Positions 1 through 9,497 of a stretch of DNA of 64,000 bases are shown here, piece after piece. A model generated the notes under the pieces. That model was given only the letters and a program-made list of their open reading frames with translations, did not search any database and had not been told where the DNA came from. Source of the stretch: Gammaproteobacteria bacterium (lineage in GTDB: Bacteria; Pseudomonadota; Gammaproteobacteria; Chromatiales; Chromatiaceae); contig JAGRGY010000019.1 in assembly GCA_020445255.1 (NCBI GenBank), forward strand, positions 1 to 64,000, in the 5' to 3' direction. Position 1 is the first letter of the stretch; every line of letters starts with the position of its first letter. Both the position numbers and the translations under genes were made by a program.

Positions 1-1518
1 GCCCTGTGGGACAGAAACCGCAAACAGCTGTTTCTCGCGCGAGACCGACTCGGCATCAAGCCGCTGTACTACAGTCTGCTCGACAATGGCCAATTGATAT
101 TCAGTTCAGAGCTCAAGGCACTGAAAGAACATCCCCGCCTCGATCGTTCGATCGACGACCAGGCTGTCGAGCAGTACTTCGCGTTGGGGTACATCGCTGA
201 ACCGCGCAGCATCTATCGCGGCACACGCAAGCTTCGGCCCGGGCATACGCTGTTGGTTGAACGGCAGCCACGCGAGCTGGTGCAACGGCAATACTGGGAC
301 GTACCGTTTACTGCTCAAAGTTCCCCGATCACTGAAGAGGACGCACTCATCGGGCTGGTCGAGCGGCTCCGTGAAGCGGTCGATATCAGGCTGATCGCGG
401 AAGTGCCGTTGGGGGCATTTCTCTCGGGAGGCGTGGATTCGAGTTCGGTCGTCGCAATGATGGCGGGTCTGAGCCAGGAGCCCGTGAATACCTGCTCGAT
501 TGCGTTTGGCGAGGCGGAATACAACGAGGCTGCCTACGCGACGCAGGTGGCCGAAAAATTCGGCTGCCGGCACCGCGTGCAGGCGCTGGACCCGAACGAC
601 CATTCATTGCTGGACGCGTTGCCCGGACTCTACGATGAGCCGTTTGCAGACAGTTCCGCGATGCCGACCTACCGCGTCTGCGAACTGGCGGCGCGTGATG
701 TAATTGTCGTCCTTTCCGGTGACGGCGGCGACGAGAATCTGGCCGGGTATCGTCGTTATGCACAACACCTGTGCGACCTTGCCGCGAAGCAGTCGATCCC
801 GGCAGCAATCAGGAGATTGCTCGGAAGCATTGGCAGGATATATCCGGACATCACTTTGCTGCCGGGCGCATTGCGGCGGCGTCAGGGCCTGATCTCGATG
901 GCGCAGGATCCGGTCGAGAGTTTCTTCGAGATCAACGCGGTCATGAAAGGCGACCTGCGGCAATCGCTGTATTCCAACGGATTCAGGAGTCGCCTGCAGG
1001 GTTATGGCGCGGTGGAGGTGTTTCGCGAGCACGCGGGGCGCGCGCCGACTGCGGATCCGTTGTCGCTCGCTCAGTATCTCGACCTCAAGACTTACCTGCC
1101 GGGCGATATTCTGACCAAGGTCGATCGTGCGAGCATGGCGCATTCGATCGAGGTGCGTGTGCCCTTGCTCGATCATAAGCTGGTCGAATGGATTTCCGGG
1201 TTGCCCGTCGATTTGAAGCGCAGGGGGGGCGAAGGCAAATACCTGCTGAAGAAGGGCATGGAGTCCTATCTGCCGCGGGATATCCTGTATCGTCCGAAAA
1301 AGGGCTTTGCCGTGCCGCTGGCGGCCTGGTTCCGCGGTCCTTTACGTGGTCGTCTGCAGCAGGCGCTTGCCAGCGACAGACTGTACGCGACCGGTGTGTT
1401 CGATCGTCGTCGTCTGCATCGATTGTTCGAGCAACACGATCGGGGGCACAGGGACTGGAGCACCCAGCTGTGGGCCGTGTTGATGTTCGAGGCATTCTTG
1501 CGCGGCGAAAACGCCTGA
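1..1518 (+). CDS. Asparagine synthase-type amidotransferase, exosortase A-associated (5' end cut off)
   Basis: The reading frame is open from base 1, so the N-terminal glutamine-hydrolysing domain (catalytic Cys2) lies mostly outside the window; 505 codons remain. What is visible begins in the end of the glutaminase domain (RDRLGIKPLYY) and continues into the ATP-dependent synthetase domain with the pyrophosphate loop LSGGVDSSS and the SGDGGDE motif. Asparagine synthases of this kind transfer ammonia from glutamine to a carboxylate. The phrases YDEPFADSSAMPTYRVCELA and DILTKVDRASMAHSIEVRVP resemble the XrtA/PEP-CTERM amidotransferases found in exopolysaccharide loci rather than housekeeping AsnB; that sub-family call is from memory. 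It is probably the last gene of an operon extending to the left; a hairpin follows its stop. Confidence 0.85.
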   Translation, partial: ALWDRNRKQLFLARDRLGIKPLYYSLLDNGQLIFSSELKALKEHPRLDRSIDDQAVEQYFALGYIAEPRSIYRGTRKLRPGHTLLVERQPRELVQRQYWDVPFTAQSSPITEEDALIGLVERLREAVDIRLIAEVPLGAFLSGGVDSSSVVAMMAGLSQEPVNTCSIAFGEAEYNEAAYATQVAEKFGCRHRVQALDPNDHSLLDALPGLYDEPFADSSAMPTYRVCELAARDVIVVLSGDGGDENLAGYRRYAQHLCDLAAKQSIPAAIRRLLGSIGRIYPDITLLPGALRRRQGLISMAQDPVESFFEINAVMKGDLRQSLYSNGFRSRLQGYGAVEVFREHAGRAPTADPLSLAQYLDLKTYLPGDILTKVDRASMAHSIEVRVPLLDHKLVEWISGLPVDLKRRGGEGKYLLKKGMESYLPRDILYRPKKGFAVPLAAWFRGPLRGRLQQALASDRLYATGVFDRRRLHRLFEQHDRGHRDWSTQLWAVLMFEAFLRGENA

Positions 1519-1521
1519 ATT

Positions 1522-1547
1522 TACCCTTCACCTAGGGTATTTCTATT
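1522..1547 (+). terminator. Rho-independent terminator after the amidotransferase gene
   Basis: A 6-bp stem (TACCCT at 1522-1527, AGGGTA at 1534-1539) with a 6-base loop is followed by the T-rich stretch TTTCTATT. It starts four bases after the amidotransferase stop and overlaps the end of the convergent maf gene. The stem is short, so it may be weak. Confidence 0.5.
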
Positions 1548-2107
1548 CCCTCGGCTGCAAGCATTTCGACCAGCCGCATCAGCGGCAGCCCGACGAGCGA
1601 ATTGGGATCGCGACCCTCGAATGCAGAAAACAGCGTGATCCCGAAACCCTCCGATTTGAAGCTGCCGGCGCAGTTGAACGGCTGTTCAAGATCCACGTAG
1701 CGTTCGATCTGATCCGCGCCGAGTTCGCGAAACCGGACGGTAAATGTCTCGACATCGACCTGTGTGTGGCCGGTTGTCGTATTCAGCAGACAAAGCCCCG
1801 TGTAAAAAACCACCGCGCGACCGGAGGCCCTGCACAATTGCTCGATCGCCCGCTCGCGATCTCCGGGTTTGCCCAGAACCTGAGCACCGATGGTGGCGAC
1901 CTGATCCGAGCCGATCACAAGGGCATTCGGGTGTCGCGCGCCAACAGCGCGGGCTTTGGCCGCCGAGAGCCGCTTTACCAGCGACGCGGCATCCTCGCCG
2001 TCACGTTGTGATTCATCGGTCTCGGGCGCATCCGCCGCAAACGGGATCGCGAGTTTTTCCAGCAGCGCTGCGCGATACGGCGATGTTGATGCGAGGACCA
2101 GATGCAT
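1532..2107 (-). CDS. yceF: Maf/YceF-type nucleotide pyrophosphatase (7-methyl-GTP pyrophosphatase)
   Basis: Protein of 191 residues, the usual length. It begins MHLVLASTSPYR, the Maf N-terminal signature, followed by DETD-like acid residues (APETDES), IGSDQVA, and the C-terminal block CAGSFKSEGFGITLF with GRDPN and VGLPL. These match E. coli YceF closely, the sub-family that hydrolyses 7-methyl-GTP as a house-cleaning enzyme, rather than the dTTP/UTP enzyme YhdE. In E. coli yceF lies directly divergent from yceD; here the divergent neighbour is oadG, because the oxaloacetate decarboxylase genes sit between yceF and yceD. Cytoplasmic. Confidence 0.9.
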   Translation of the reverse strand: MHLVLASTSPYRAALLEKLAIPFAADAPETDESQRDGEDAASLVKRLSAAKARAVGARHPNALVIGSDQVATIGAQVLGKPGDRERAIEQLCRASGRAVVFYTGLCLLNTTTGHTQVDVETFTVRFRELGADQIERYVDLEQPFNCAGSFKSEGFGITLFSAFEGRDPNSLVGLPLMRLVEMLAAEGIEIP

Positions 2108-2321
2108 GGCTGGTACGCCGTGTTGGATCAGGCGAATCAGTCTATCAGACTCTCCTAAATTGCCGAATCCAATGATTGGCGATTGAATCTCTTAATACCG
2201 ATGCCGGCGCGATTCCATTAGAATGCGCGGGTTTGCACGTGCCTGCTGTCCAGCCGTAGCGCGCTGCCGTCGCATAACAATCGATACCTTGGGCCGTCGA
2301 ACGCACTCGGGAGGTGCAGAC

Positions 2322-2552
2322 GTGGATACCGGTCTGGTGATGCAGGGCGTGGAACTCATGCTGCTCGGCATGGGGATCGTGTTTAGCTTTCTGGCGATGC
2401 TGGTTTTCACGTTGCGTGGTATGTCGCGTCTCGCCAATCTGCTCGATGACCGGGCCGCCGACGATTCCGGTCCGATGCCCATCCAGGTGGCCGACAATCG
2501 CCAACTTGTGGCGGTGATCGCGGCCGCGATCGCCCGCTACCGCTCATCCTGA
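2322..2552 (+). CDS. oadG: Oxaloacetate decarboxylase (Na+-pumping), gamma subunit
   Basis: Small membrane subunit of 76 residues: one transmembrane helix near the N-terminus (ELMLLGMGIVFSFLAMLVFTL) and a short soluble tail ending in IAAAIARYRSS, typical of OadG, which anchors the alpha subunit to the beta subunit. The frame is open from an ATG at 2223, but I choose the GTG at 2322 because GGGAGGTG lies six bases upstream of it and the protein then begins directly before the membrane helix, as in the family. First gene of oadGAB; the alpha-subunit gene follows after 42 bases. Confidence 0.85.
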   Translation: MDTGLVMQGVELMLLGMGIVFSFLAMLVFTLRGMSRLANLLDDRAADDSGPMPIQVADNRQLVAVIAAAIARYRSS

Positions 2553-2594
2553 TCCCGCTCAACTGAAAGAAGCCCGCCCGAACAGAGACTTCTC

Positions 2595-4382
2595 ATGACC
2601 ACGAACAAACTCGCCATTACAGACGTCGTCCTGCGCGACGCTCATCAGTCATTGTTCGCAACGCGACTTCGTCTGAAAGACATGCTGCCGATTGCCGCCA
2701 AGCTGGATACGGTCGGCTTCTGGTCGCTGGAAATGTGGGGTGGTGCAACATTCGATGCCTGCATCCGCTTTCTCGGAGAGGATCCATGGGAGCGCCTGCG
2801 CGCCTTGAAGGCGGCGATGCCGAATACGCGTATGCAGATGCTGTTCCGGGCTCAGAATATCCTGGGTTACCGCCACTATGCCGATGATGTCGTGGAGCGG
2901 TTCGTGGAGCGCGCCGCCGAAAACGGCATGGACGTGTTCCGCATCTTCGATGCGATGAACGATCTGCGTAACTTCACAACCGCGGTGAAGGCCACACTGC
3001 GCGTGGGGCGGCATGCTCAGGGGGCGATGTCGTACACGGTGAGCCCGGTCCATGACCTGCAATATTGGCTGGACATGGCCAAGGGTCTCGAAGACATGGG
3101 TTGCCATTCGATTTGCATCAAGGACATGGCCGGCCTGCTGGCGCCTTACACGTGCTTCGAACTCGTATCGCGACTGAAAGAGACCGTCGCGGTGCCGATC
3201 GCGATGCAGTCGCACGCGACCACGGGCATGAGCACGACGACCAATATCAAGGCCGCCGAGGCCGGCATCGACATGCTGGACACCGCGATCTCGTCGATGT
3301 CGATGACCTACGGCCATTCGGCCACGGAATCGGTGGTCGCGATCCTCCAGGGCACCGAACGCGACACCGGTCTCGACATCCATCTGCTCGAAGAGATCGC
3401 AGCGTATTTTCGCGAGGTCCGGAAGAAGTACGCCAAGTTCGAAGGTTCGCTGCGCGGCGTCGATTCCCGAATCCTGGTTGCGCAGGTGCCAGGCGGCATG
3501 CTGACGAACATGGAGAATCAGCTGCGCGAGCAGGGTGCGGCCGACCGCATGGACGAAGTGCTTGCTGAGATTCCGCGTGTGCGCGAAGACCTCGGGTTTA
3601 TTCCACTGGTCACGCCGACGTCGCAAATCGTGGGCACCCAGGCCGTGCTCAACGTGCTGTCGGGCGAACGCTATAAGAACATCAGCAAGGAAACGGCGGG
3701 CGTGCTCAAGGGTGAATACGGTGCGACCCCGGCCCCGGTCAACGTCGGGTTGCAAAAGCGGGTGCTGGGTGAAGGGGGTGCGCCGATCACGTGTCGCCCC
3801 GCCGATCTCATCGAGCCGGAGGTCGACCGCCTGACTCTGGAGTTCCGTGGCTTGGCCAAGGAGCGCAGCATCCGGGTCGCTGACGCTGAAATCGACGATG
3901 TGCTGACCTACGCACTGTTTCCCCAAATCGGTCTGAAGTTTCTCGAAAACCGCGACAATCCCGCCGCGTTCGAACCGCCGCCAGGTCAGGAGCCACCTCC
4001 GGCCAAACCCGAACCTGCGGTTTCGGCCGCTGCCAAAGGGCCTGAGTCCTACCAGGTGACCGTGGACGGACGGACCTACGGCGTGACCGTTGCGCCGGGC
4101 GGCGAGATCGCCCAGGTCCAGCCGGCGGCCGCGAACCCGGCGCCGATCGCGGCCGCACCGGCCGGCGGCGCGGTCAATGTCCCCGCGCCGTTGGCCGGCA
4201 ACATCTTCAAGGTCAATGTCGCGCCTGGACAGGTCATCAAGTCTGGCGACGTGATCATGTTGCTGGAGGCGATGAAAATGGAAACGGAGGTGCGCTCACC
4301 CGATTCCGGCACCGTTCAGTCGGTACTGGTGAAGGAAGGTGACGTTGTACAGGTTGGCGACGTACTGCTGACCCTGGGCTGA
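2595..4382 (+). CDS. oadA: Oxaloacetate decarboxylase (Na+-pumping), alpha subunit, biotin-carrying
   Basis: 595 residues. The N-terminal half is a carboxyltransferase TIM barrel: [12 protein letters not shown] supplies metal-binding residues, KDMAGLL carries the lysine that takes the carboxyl group, and [10 protein letters not shown] the metal-binding histidine. A conserved PYC_OADA domain follows to about residue 450, then a Pro/Ala-rich linker, and a biotinyl domain with the EAMKMET biotinylation site near residue 560. It transfers CO2 from oxaloacetate to biotin; the beta subunit then releases it and exports sodium. Pyruvate carboxylase B subunits look similar, but the flanking oadG and oadB settle the identity. 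It has no biotin carboxylase domain. Confidence 0.96.
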   Translation: MTTNKLAITDVVLRDAHQSLFATRLRLKDMLPIAAKLDTVGFWSLEMWGGATFDACIRFLGEDPWERLRALKAAMPNTRMQMLFRAQNILGYRHYADDVVERFVERAAENGMDVFRIFDAMNDLRNFTTAVKATLRVGRHAQGAMSYTVSPVHDLQYWLDMAKGLEDMGCHSICIKDMAGLLAPYTCFELVSRLKETVAVPIAMQSHATTGMSTTTNIKAAEAGIDMLDTAISSMSMTYGHSATESVVAILQGTERDTGLDIHLLEEIAAYFREVRKKYAKFEGSLRGVDSRILVAQVPGGMLTNMENQLREQGAADRMDEVLAEIPRVREDLGFIPLVTPTSQIVGTQAVLNVLSGERYKNISKETAGVLKGEYGATPAPVNVGLQKRVLGEGGAPITCRPADLIEPEVDRLTLEFRGLAKERSIRVADAEIDDVLTYALFPQIGLKFLENRDNPAAFEPPPGQEPPPAKPEPAVSAAAKGPESYQVTVDGRTYGVTVAPGGEIAQVQPAAANPAPIAAAPAGGAVNVPAPLAGNIFKVNVAPGQVIKSGDVIMLLEAMKMETEVRSPDSGTVQSVLVKEGDVVQVGDVLLTLG

Positions 4383-4387
4383 CGGCG

Positions 4388-5686
4388 ATGATGGACAACG
4401 GTTTCGAGGCCCTGTGGCAGTCCATGGGGATTGCCAATCTGGTCTGGGGCCAGGCGTTCATGGTGCTGGTGGGTGGCTTGTTGATGTTCCTGGCCATCCG
4501 CAAGGGTTTTGAGCCTTTGCTGTTGCTGCCGATCGGATTCGGATGCGTGCTGGCGAACGTGCCGGTGGCCGGTCTGGCCGACGACGCTGTTGGCCACCTG
4601 CTGCTTGCGAAGAACCCGGCGCACATGGCGGCACTGGCCGATCTGCTCGGCACTCCGATCGCCGCGCTGGGCGATGCGGTGCACCATGCCAGTGGTGCGA
4701 GCGTGCACGCAGCTAGGGCGCTGGCCCGCGATCTGGGCTACGAGCCCGGCATGCTGTACCAGTTCTACGCCGTCGCAATCGAATCGGGGGTTGCGCCGCT
4801 GCTGATCTTCATGGGTGTCGGTGCGCTGACCGACTTTAGTGCGCTGATCGCACTGCCGGCGACCTTGCTGCTGGGTGCTGCGGCCCAGTTCGGCATCTTC
4901 TTCACGCTGATCGGGGCCCTGGCATTGAATGTGGTCCCCGGCTTCAATTTTTCTCTTGCCGATGCGTCGGCGATCGCGATCATCGGCGGCGCCGACGGGC
5001 CGACTGCGATCTTCCTCGCCTCGAAGCTGGCCCCCGACCTGCTCGGCGCGATCGCGGTTGCCGCCTACTCTTACATGGCGCTGGTGCCGATCATCCAGCC
5101 ACCGATCATGCGCGCGCTGACCACGGACGCCGAACGCAGGGTGGAGATGATGCAGCTGCGGCCGGTCAGCAAGCTCGAAAAGATCATGTTCCCGTTGACG
5201 GTGCTGCTGCTGTGCCTGCTGTTTTTGCCGTCTGCGGCGCCGCTGATCGGCATGCTGACCTTTGGCAACCTGCTGCGCGAATCCGGCGTCGTGGATCGCC
5301 TGAGCAAATCGGCGCAGAACGAGATCATCAATGCGGTCACCATCATCCTCGGGCTGTCGGTGGGTTCGAAGTTGCAGGCCGACAAGTTCCTCAGCGTCGA
5401 AACGCTGGGCATCCTTGCGCTCGGCGCGATTGCGTTCTGTGTCGGCACAGCGGCTGGAGTCATCATGGGCAAGATCATGAACCGGGTGTCGGGTGGGAAA
5501 GTCAATCCCCTGATCGGCGCGGCCGGCGTCTCGGCGGTCCCGATGGCGGCACGCGTCGTCAACAAGGTGGGGCTCGAATCCAACCATCATAATTTTCTAC
5601 TTATGCATGCCATGGGGCCGAACGTGGCCGGGGTCATCGGGTCTGCGGTCGCAGCAGGGGTGCTGCTGGCCGTGGTTGGCAGCTGA
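4388..5686 (+). CDS. oadB: Oxaloacetate decarboxylase (Na+-pumping), beta subunit
   Basis: Integral membrane protein of 432 residues with about nine or more hydrophobic segments, the length of Vibrio-type OadB. The most conserved piece, [20 protein letters not shown], contains the aspartate known to be needed for sodium transport, and [18 protein letters not shown] lies near the C-terminus. It decarboxylates carboxybiotin on OadA and couples this to sodium export. It starts five bases after oadA. It is the last gene of the oad operon; a sigma-70-like promoter for the next operon lies 40 bases downstream. Confidence 0.95.
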   Translation: MMDNGFEALWQSMGIANLVWGQAFMVLVGGLLMFLAIRKGFEPLLLLPIGFGCVLANVPVAGLADDAVGHLLLAKNPAHMAALADLLGTPIAALGDAVHHASGASVHAARALARDLGYEPGMLYQFYAVAIESGVAPLLIFMGVGALTDFSALIALPATLLLGAAAQFGIFFTLIGALALNVVPGFNFSLADASAIAIIGGADGPTAIFLASKLAPDLLGAIAVAAYSYMALVPIIQPPIMRALTTDAERRVEMMQLRPVSKLEKIMFPLTVLLLCLLFLPSAAPLIGMLTFGNLLRESGVVDRLSKSAQNEIINAVTIILGLSVGSKLQADKFLSVETLGILALGAIAFCVGTAAGVIMGKIMNRVSGGKVNPLIGAAGVSAVPMAARVVNKVGLESNHHNFLLMHAMGPNVAGVIGSAVAAGVLLAVVGS

Positions 5687-5725
5687 GCCGCCCCTTATAA
5701 GCGTCTGGAATAAATCAGAATTTCG

Positions 5726-5754
5726 TTGCCCGATCCGCGGAATCTAAATATAAT
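5726..5754 (+). promoter_or_regulatory. Sigma-70-type promoter of the yceD-rpmF-fab operon
   Basis: TTGCCC (5726-5731) and a perfect TATAAT (5749-5754) are separated by 17 bases. Transcription should begin near 5761, only about three bases before the yceD ATG at 5764, so the transcript would be leaderless or nearly so. No Shine-Dalgarno sequence lies before yceD, which fits. Confidence 0.65.
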
Positions 5755-5763
5755 TCCGCTCTT

Positions 5764-6306
5764 ATGTTGTCGCTTCTGCCGGACTATGCCGATCCGCTGC
5801 GTCTGAGTGCGCTGGGTAAGCGCTATGAGGGCAAGATCAAGCTGGCAGAGTTGCCGCGCCTGGGGCCGCTCCTGGCTTCTCCGGAAGGAGATGCTTCGTT
5901 CGTGCTGACGTTCGGCGTCGATCAGGAAAAGCGGCCGGTGGTCAGCGTCGCTGTCGCTGCGGCCCTGATCGTCCAGTGTCAGCGTTGCATGGGGCCGATG
6001 GCACTCGCCGTGGATTCGGTTGCGGATCTCGCGGTCGTTTCAGGGCCCGACGAGGCTGAACGGCTGCCGGCGGAGCTGGATCCGCTGCTGATCGAGGACG
6101 GCCGCGTGGAATTGCGTGCACTGATCGAGGACGAACTGTTGTTGTCCGTTCCACCGGCACCGATGCACGCGCGCGAGAATTGTGAAGTGCAGTTGGATCG
6201 CGTCAACGACAACGAACTGGCGGCGCATGGCCCGGCTGATGCCGAACGCGAGAACCCGTTTGCGGCGCTTGCGGGCCTGCGTGACGAATTGGGCAAACAC
6301 GACTGA
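5764..6306 (+). CDS. yceD: YceD (DUF177), 23S rRNA accumulation protein
   Basis: 180 residues, as in E. coli YceD, which is needed for normal 23S rRNA levels and is conserved upstream of rpmF. Visible family features are the CQRC pair near residue 73, an acidic middle, EDELLLSVPPAPMH and a C-terminal PFAALAGL. Known members have a second C.....C site; here one later cysteine (NCEV) remains. The start is supported by alignment with E. coli YceD over the first residues, although no ribosome-binding site precedes it. rpmF follows after 21 bases and is surely co-transcribed. Confidence 0.88.
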   Translation: MLSLLPDYADPLRLSALGKRYEGKIKLAELPRLGPLLASPEGDASFVLTFGVDQEKRPVVSVAVAAALIVQCQRCMGPMALAVDSVADLAVVSGPDEAERLPAELDPLLIEDGRVELRALIEDELLLSVPPAPMHARENCEVQLDRVNDNELAAHGPADAERENPFAALAGLRDELGKHD

Positions 6307-6327
6307 TCTGTCTCAGAGGTAACGAAA

Positions 6328-6498
6328 ATGGCGGTCCAACAGAACCGAAAAACTCCTTCGAAGCGGGGCATGCGCCGCGCGCACGACGCACTCAAACCGG
6401 AATCACTGTCGATCGATCCGACGTCCGGTGAGACCCATATGCGTCACAATGTGACCCCGGACGGTTTCTACCGCGGTCGCAAAGTCATCGACAAATAA
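6328..6498 (+). CDS. rpmF: 50S ribosomal protein L32
   Basis: A short gene of 56 residues beginning [20 protein letters not shown] and ending RGRKVIDK, the complete L32 pattern. It is the form without the zinc-binding cysteines, as usual in gammaproteobacteria. A purine-rich GAGGTAACG lies just upstream of the ATG. It sits between yceD and plsX exactly as in E. coli. Confidence 0.97.
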   Translation: MAVQQNRKTPSKRGMRRAHDALKPESLSIDPTSGETHMRHNVTPDGFYRGRKVIDK

Positions 6499-6546
6499 TC
6501 CCATTGCCTCGATGAGTCGGTTCGCACGGCGGCACGCGATCATTTC

Positions 6547-7569
6547 GTGAGCAAACGGATCACGATTGCCCTCGACGCGATGGGTGGTGACCACGGCCCG
6601 CGCGTCGTGGTTCCCGCCGCGGTGACGTTCCTCCAGAACAACCCCGACTGCGAGTTGATCCTGGTCGGGCGGGAAGATGCAATCGGTGCGCACGTACGTG
6701 GCCAACTGCCGGAACGGCTGACCATTCAGCCCGCTTCGCAGGAGGTCGGAATGGACGAACTGCCGTCGCGGGCGTTGCGCAATAAAAAGGACTCGTCGAT
6801 GCGCGTGGCTATCGACCTGGTCAAAGCCGGAACGGCCGACGCCTGTGTCAGCGCGGGCAACACCGGTGCGCTGATGGCCACGGCGCGGTTCGTGTTGAAA
6901 ACGCTGCCGCACATCGACCGCCCCGCGATCATCACGTCGCTGCCCGCGGTCAACGGCCGAACCTGGATGCTGGACCTGGGGGCCAACGTCGATTGCGAGG
7001 CGGAGCATCTTTACCAGTTCGCGGTGATGGGTTCGGAGCTGGTGAGTTCTGTGGAGGGCGTTGCAAATCCCTCCGTCGCGCTGCTGAATATCGGCCAGGA
7101 AGAGATCAAAGGGAACGAGCAGGTCAAAGAGGCGCACGAACTGCTTACCCGCAGTTCGCTGAACTACATTGGCTACGTGGAAGGTGATGATATCTATCTG
7201 CGTGACAACCTGGATGTCGTCGTCACTGATGGCTTCGTCGGCAACGTGGCACTGAAGACTACCGAAGGCGTCGCGAAGCTGATTCGCCATTTCATGACGG
7301 AAGAGTTCAAACGCAATATATTCACCAAGCTTTCGGGGCTTGTGGCACTGCCTGTGTTGCACGCATTGCGTAAACGTATCGACCCCCGACGCTACAATGG
7401 CGCAAGCCTGCTGGGTTTGCGCGGAATCGTCGTCAAGAGTCACGGTGGTGCCGATGCGCTCGCCTTTGAATACGCCATCAGGATCGCGAAAAAGGAAGTG
7501 ACCGCCGATATCGCTGAACGTATTGAACAGCGCGTCGCCAGGCAACTCGACATGTCGGCCGACGCATGA
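6547..7569 (+). CDS. plsX: Phosphate acyltransferase PlsX
   Basis: 340 residues. PlsX converts acyl-ACP plus phosphate to acyl phosphate, the first step of phospholipid synthesis through PlsY. The N-terminal signature [12 protein letters not shown] is present, then [14 protein letters not shown] and the C-terminal [12 protein letters not shown]. The start is a GTG, which puts the family signature at residue 6; there is no clear ribosome-binding site. The stop overlaps the fabH start by four bases, so the two are translationally coupled. Confidence 0.95.
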   Translation: MSKRITIALDAMGGDHGPRVVVPAAVTFLQNNPDCELILVGREDAIGAHVRGQLPERLTIQPASQEVGMDELPSRALRNKKDSSMRVAIDLVKAGTADACVSAGNTGALMATARFVLKTLPHIDRPAIITSLPAVNGRTWMLDLGANVDCEAEHLYQFAVMGSELVSSVEGVANPSVALLNIGQEEIKGNEQVKEAHELLTRSSLNYIGYVEGDDIYLRDNLDVVVTDGFVGNVALKTTEGVAKLIRHFMTEEFKRNIFTKLSGLVALPVLHALRKRIDPRRYNGASLLGLRGIVVKSHGGADALAFEYAIRIAKKEVTADIAERIEQRVARQLDMSADA

Positions 7570-8543
7570 CGACGTTCGCGCGCATCACCGGTACCGGCAG
7601 CTACCTGCCGGAGAAGGTCCTCACCAACAAGGACCTCGAATCCATGGTCGATACCAGCGATCAGTGGATCCGCGAGCGTACCGGTATCGTCAAGCGGCAT
7701 ATTGCTGTCGACGGACAAACGACCTGCGATCTGGCCGAATACGCCGCGCGACGCGCGATCGAAGCCGCCGGAAGGGATCCCGAAGATATCGATCTGATCG
7801 TCGTAGCCACGACGACGCCCGACAAGGTGTTTCCGAGCACGGCCTGCCTGTTGCAGCAGCGCCTCGACATCCACGGTTGCGCGGCGTTCGACGTGCAGGC
7901 GGTATGCACCGGCTTTGTCTACGCGCTTGGCGTCGCCGAGAAATTCGTGCGGACTGGTGCAGCCAAGTGTGCGCTGGTTGTCGGTGCCGAGACCTTTTCG
8001 CGTCTGATCGACTGGACCGACCGCGCCACCTGCGTCCTGTTCGGCGACGGTGCGGGCGCGGTGGTCGTCGAGGCGGCCGACGAGCCGGGTATCCTGTCGA
8101 CCCATCTGCACGCCGATGGTGCCTACGAGAATCTGCTGCATGTGCCCGGAGGCGTGTCACGTGGATTCGATTTCGAGAGCGATGAAGGCAACCCGCGGTT
8201 CGCGCAGATGCGTGGCAACGAGGTCTTCAAGATGGCCGTGAACACCCTCGGTCGAATCGTCGACGAAACGCTCAAGGCCAATGATCTGAAGAAATCCGAT
8301 GTCGACTGGCTGGTTCCGCACCAGGCCAACATACGGATCATCAATGCGACGGCACGCAAACTGAGCATGTCGATGGACAAGGTTGTCGTTACTGTCGATC
8401 AGCATGGCAATACGTCGGCGGCATCGGTGCCTCTGGCGCTCGATGTGGCCGTGCGCGACGGACGTATCCAGCGTGGCGAAGTGCTGTTGCTCGAGGCTTT
8501 CGGCGGTGGTTTTACCTGGGGTTCCGTGCTGCTCAAGTACTGA
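7566..8543 (+). CDS. fabH: 3-oxoacyl-ACP synthase III (KASIII)
   Basis: 325 residues. FabH condenses acetyl-CoA with malonyl-ACP to start fatty-acid synthesis. The catalytic triad is visible: Cys in DVQAVCTGF, His in [11 protein letters not shown] and Asn in [10 protein letters not shown]. The N-terminal GTGSYLPE and the [10 protein letters not shown] motif are typical of the family. It overlaps plsX by four bases and runs into fabD after 12 bases, all in the usual fab order. Confidence 0.96.
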   Translation: MTTFARITGTGSYLPEKVLTNKDLESMVDTSDQWIRERTGIVKRHIAVDGQTTCDLAEYAARRAIEAAGRDPEDIDLIVVATTTPDKVFPSTACLLQQRLDIHGCAAFDVQAVCTGFVYALGVAEKFVRTGAAKCALVVGAETFSRLIDWTDRATCVLFGDGAGAVVVEAADEPGILSTHLHADGAYENLLHVPGGVSRGFDFESDEGNPRFAQMRGNEVFKMAVNTLGRIVDETLKANDLKKSDVDWLVPHQANIRIINATARKLSMSMDKVVVTVDQHGNTSAASVPLALDVAVRDGRIQRGEVLLLEAFGGGFTWGSVLLKY

Positions 8544-8555
8544 GTGACATCTGCA

Positions 8556-9497
8556 ATGACGAAACCTTACGCGATTACATTTCCAGGCCAGGGATCGCAG
8601 TCGGTCGGCATGCTCGCCGAACTGGCGGCAGCCTATCCCGTGGTCCGACAGACGTTCGATGACGGTTCACAGGCCCTCGGCATCGACCTCTGGAAGCTCA
8701 GTCAGGAAGGCCCGAAGGAACGCCTCAACGAGACCGAGAACACCCAACCGGCACTGCTTTGCGCCGGCATGGCGGTCATGCGCGTGATCGAGGCACGAAC
8801 CGATGCCCGGGCGGTCGTCATGGCGGGCCACAGCCTCGGTGAATACACGGCGCTGGTGGCGGCGGGTGCCGTGGATCTCGCCGACGCCGTCCGGCTCGTC
8901 GCGATGCGGGGGCGGTTCATGCAGGAGGCCGTACCGGTTGGCACAGGTGCGATGGCCGCGATCCTCGGCCTCGACGACGACAAGGTGCGCGAGGTGTGTG
9001 AGAAAGGTGCACAAGGCGAAGTTGCATCGGCGGTCAATTTCAATTCTCCGGGGCAGGTCGTGGTCGCCGGCGATGCCGCTGCGGTGGCGCGTGTCGCCGA
9101 GTTGGCCAAGGCCGCAGGGGCCAAACGTGCGCTGATGCTGGATGTCAGCGTCCCATCGCATTGCGCATTGATGCGGCCGGCGGCCGAAAGGCTCTCCGAA
9201 GCACTGCAGGATGCGACGTTCAGAATCCCTGCGATACCCGTGCTGCACAATGTCGATGTCACTGCCGCCGGGTCGGTGGAAGCGATGAAACAGCGTCTGG
9301 TCGAACAGCTGTACAGCCCGGTGCGCTGGGTCGAAACGGTCGAGGCGATCGGCGCGCGGGGTGCGCAGCGGGTCATCGAGGCCGGACCAGGCAAGGTGCT
9401 GGCTGGGTTGATCAAGCGAATCGACAAATCGCTCGAAGCGCTGCCTGTTTTCGACCCCGCGAGTCTCGATATCGCCATGGAGTCAATCAATGCTTGA
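8556..9497 (+). CDS. fabD: Malonyl-CoA:ACP transacylase
   Basis: 313 residues from the ATG at 8556 (MTKPYAITFPGQGSQ). The frame also opens at a GTG at 8544; I prefer the ATG because GAGTGA lies eight bases before it and homologues begin there. The active-site serine is in GHSLGEYTAL; His is in VPSHCALM; the oxyanion motif GQGSQ is near the start. FabD loads malonate onto ACP for chain elongation. Its last codons overlap the fabG start by eight bases. Confidence 0.95.
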   Translation: MTKPYAITFPGQGSQSVGMLAELAAAYPVVRQTFDDGSQALGIDLWKLSQEGPKERLNETENTQPALLCAGMAVMRVIEARTDARAVVMAGHSLGEYTALVAAGAVDLADAVRLVAMRGRFMQEAVPVGTGAMAAILGLDDDKVREVCEKGAQGEVASAVNFNSPGQVVVAGDAAAVARVAELAKAAGAKRALMLDVSVPSHCALMRPAAERLSEALQDATFRIPAIPVLHNVDVTAAGSVEAMKQRLVEQLYSPVRWVETVEAIGARGAQRVIEAGPGKVLAGLIKRIDKSLEALPVFDPASLDIAMESINA

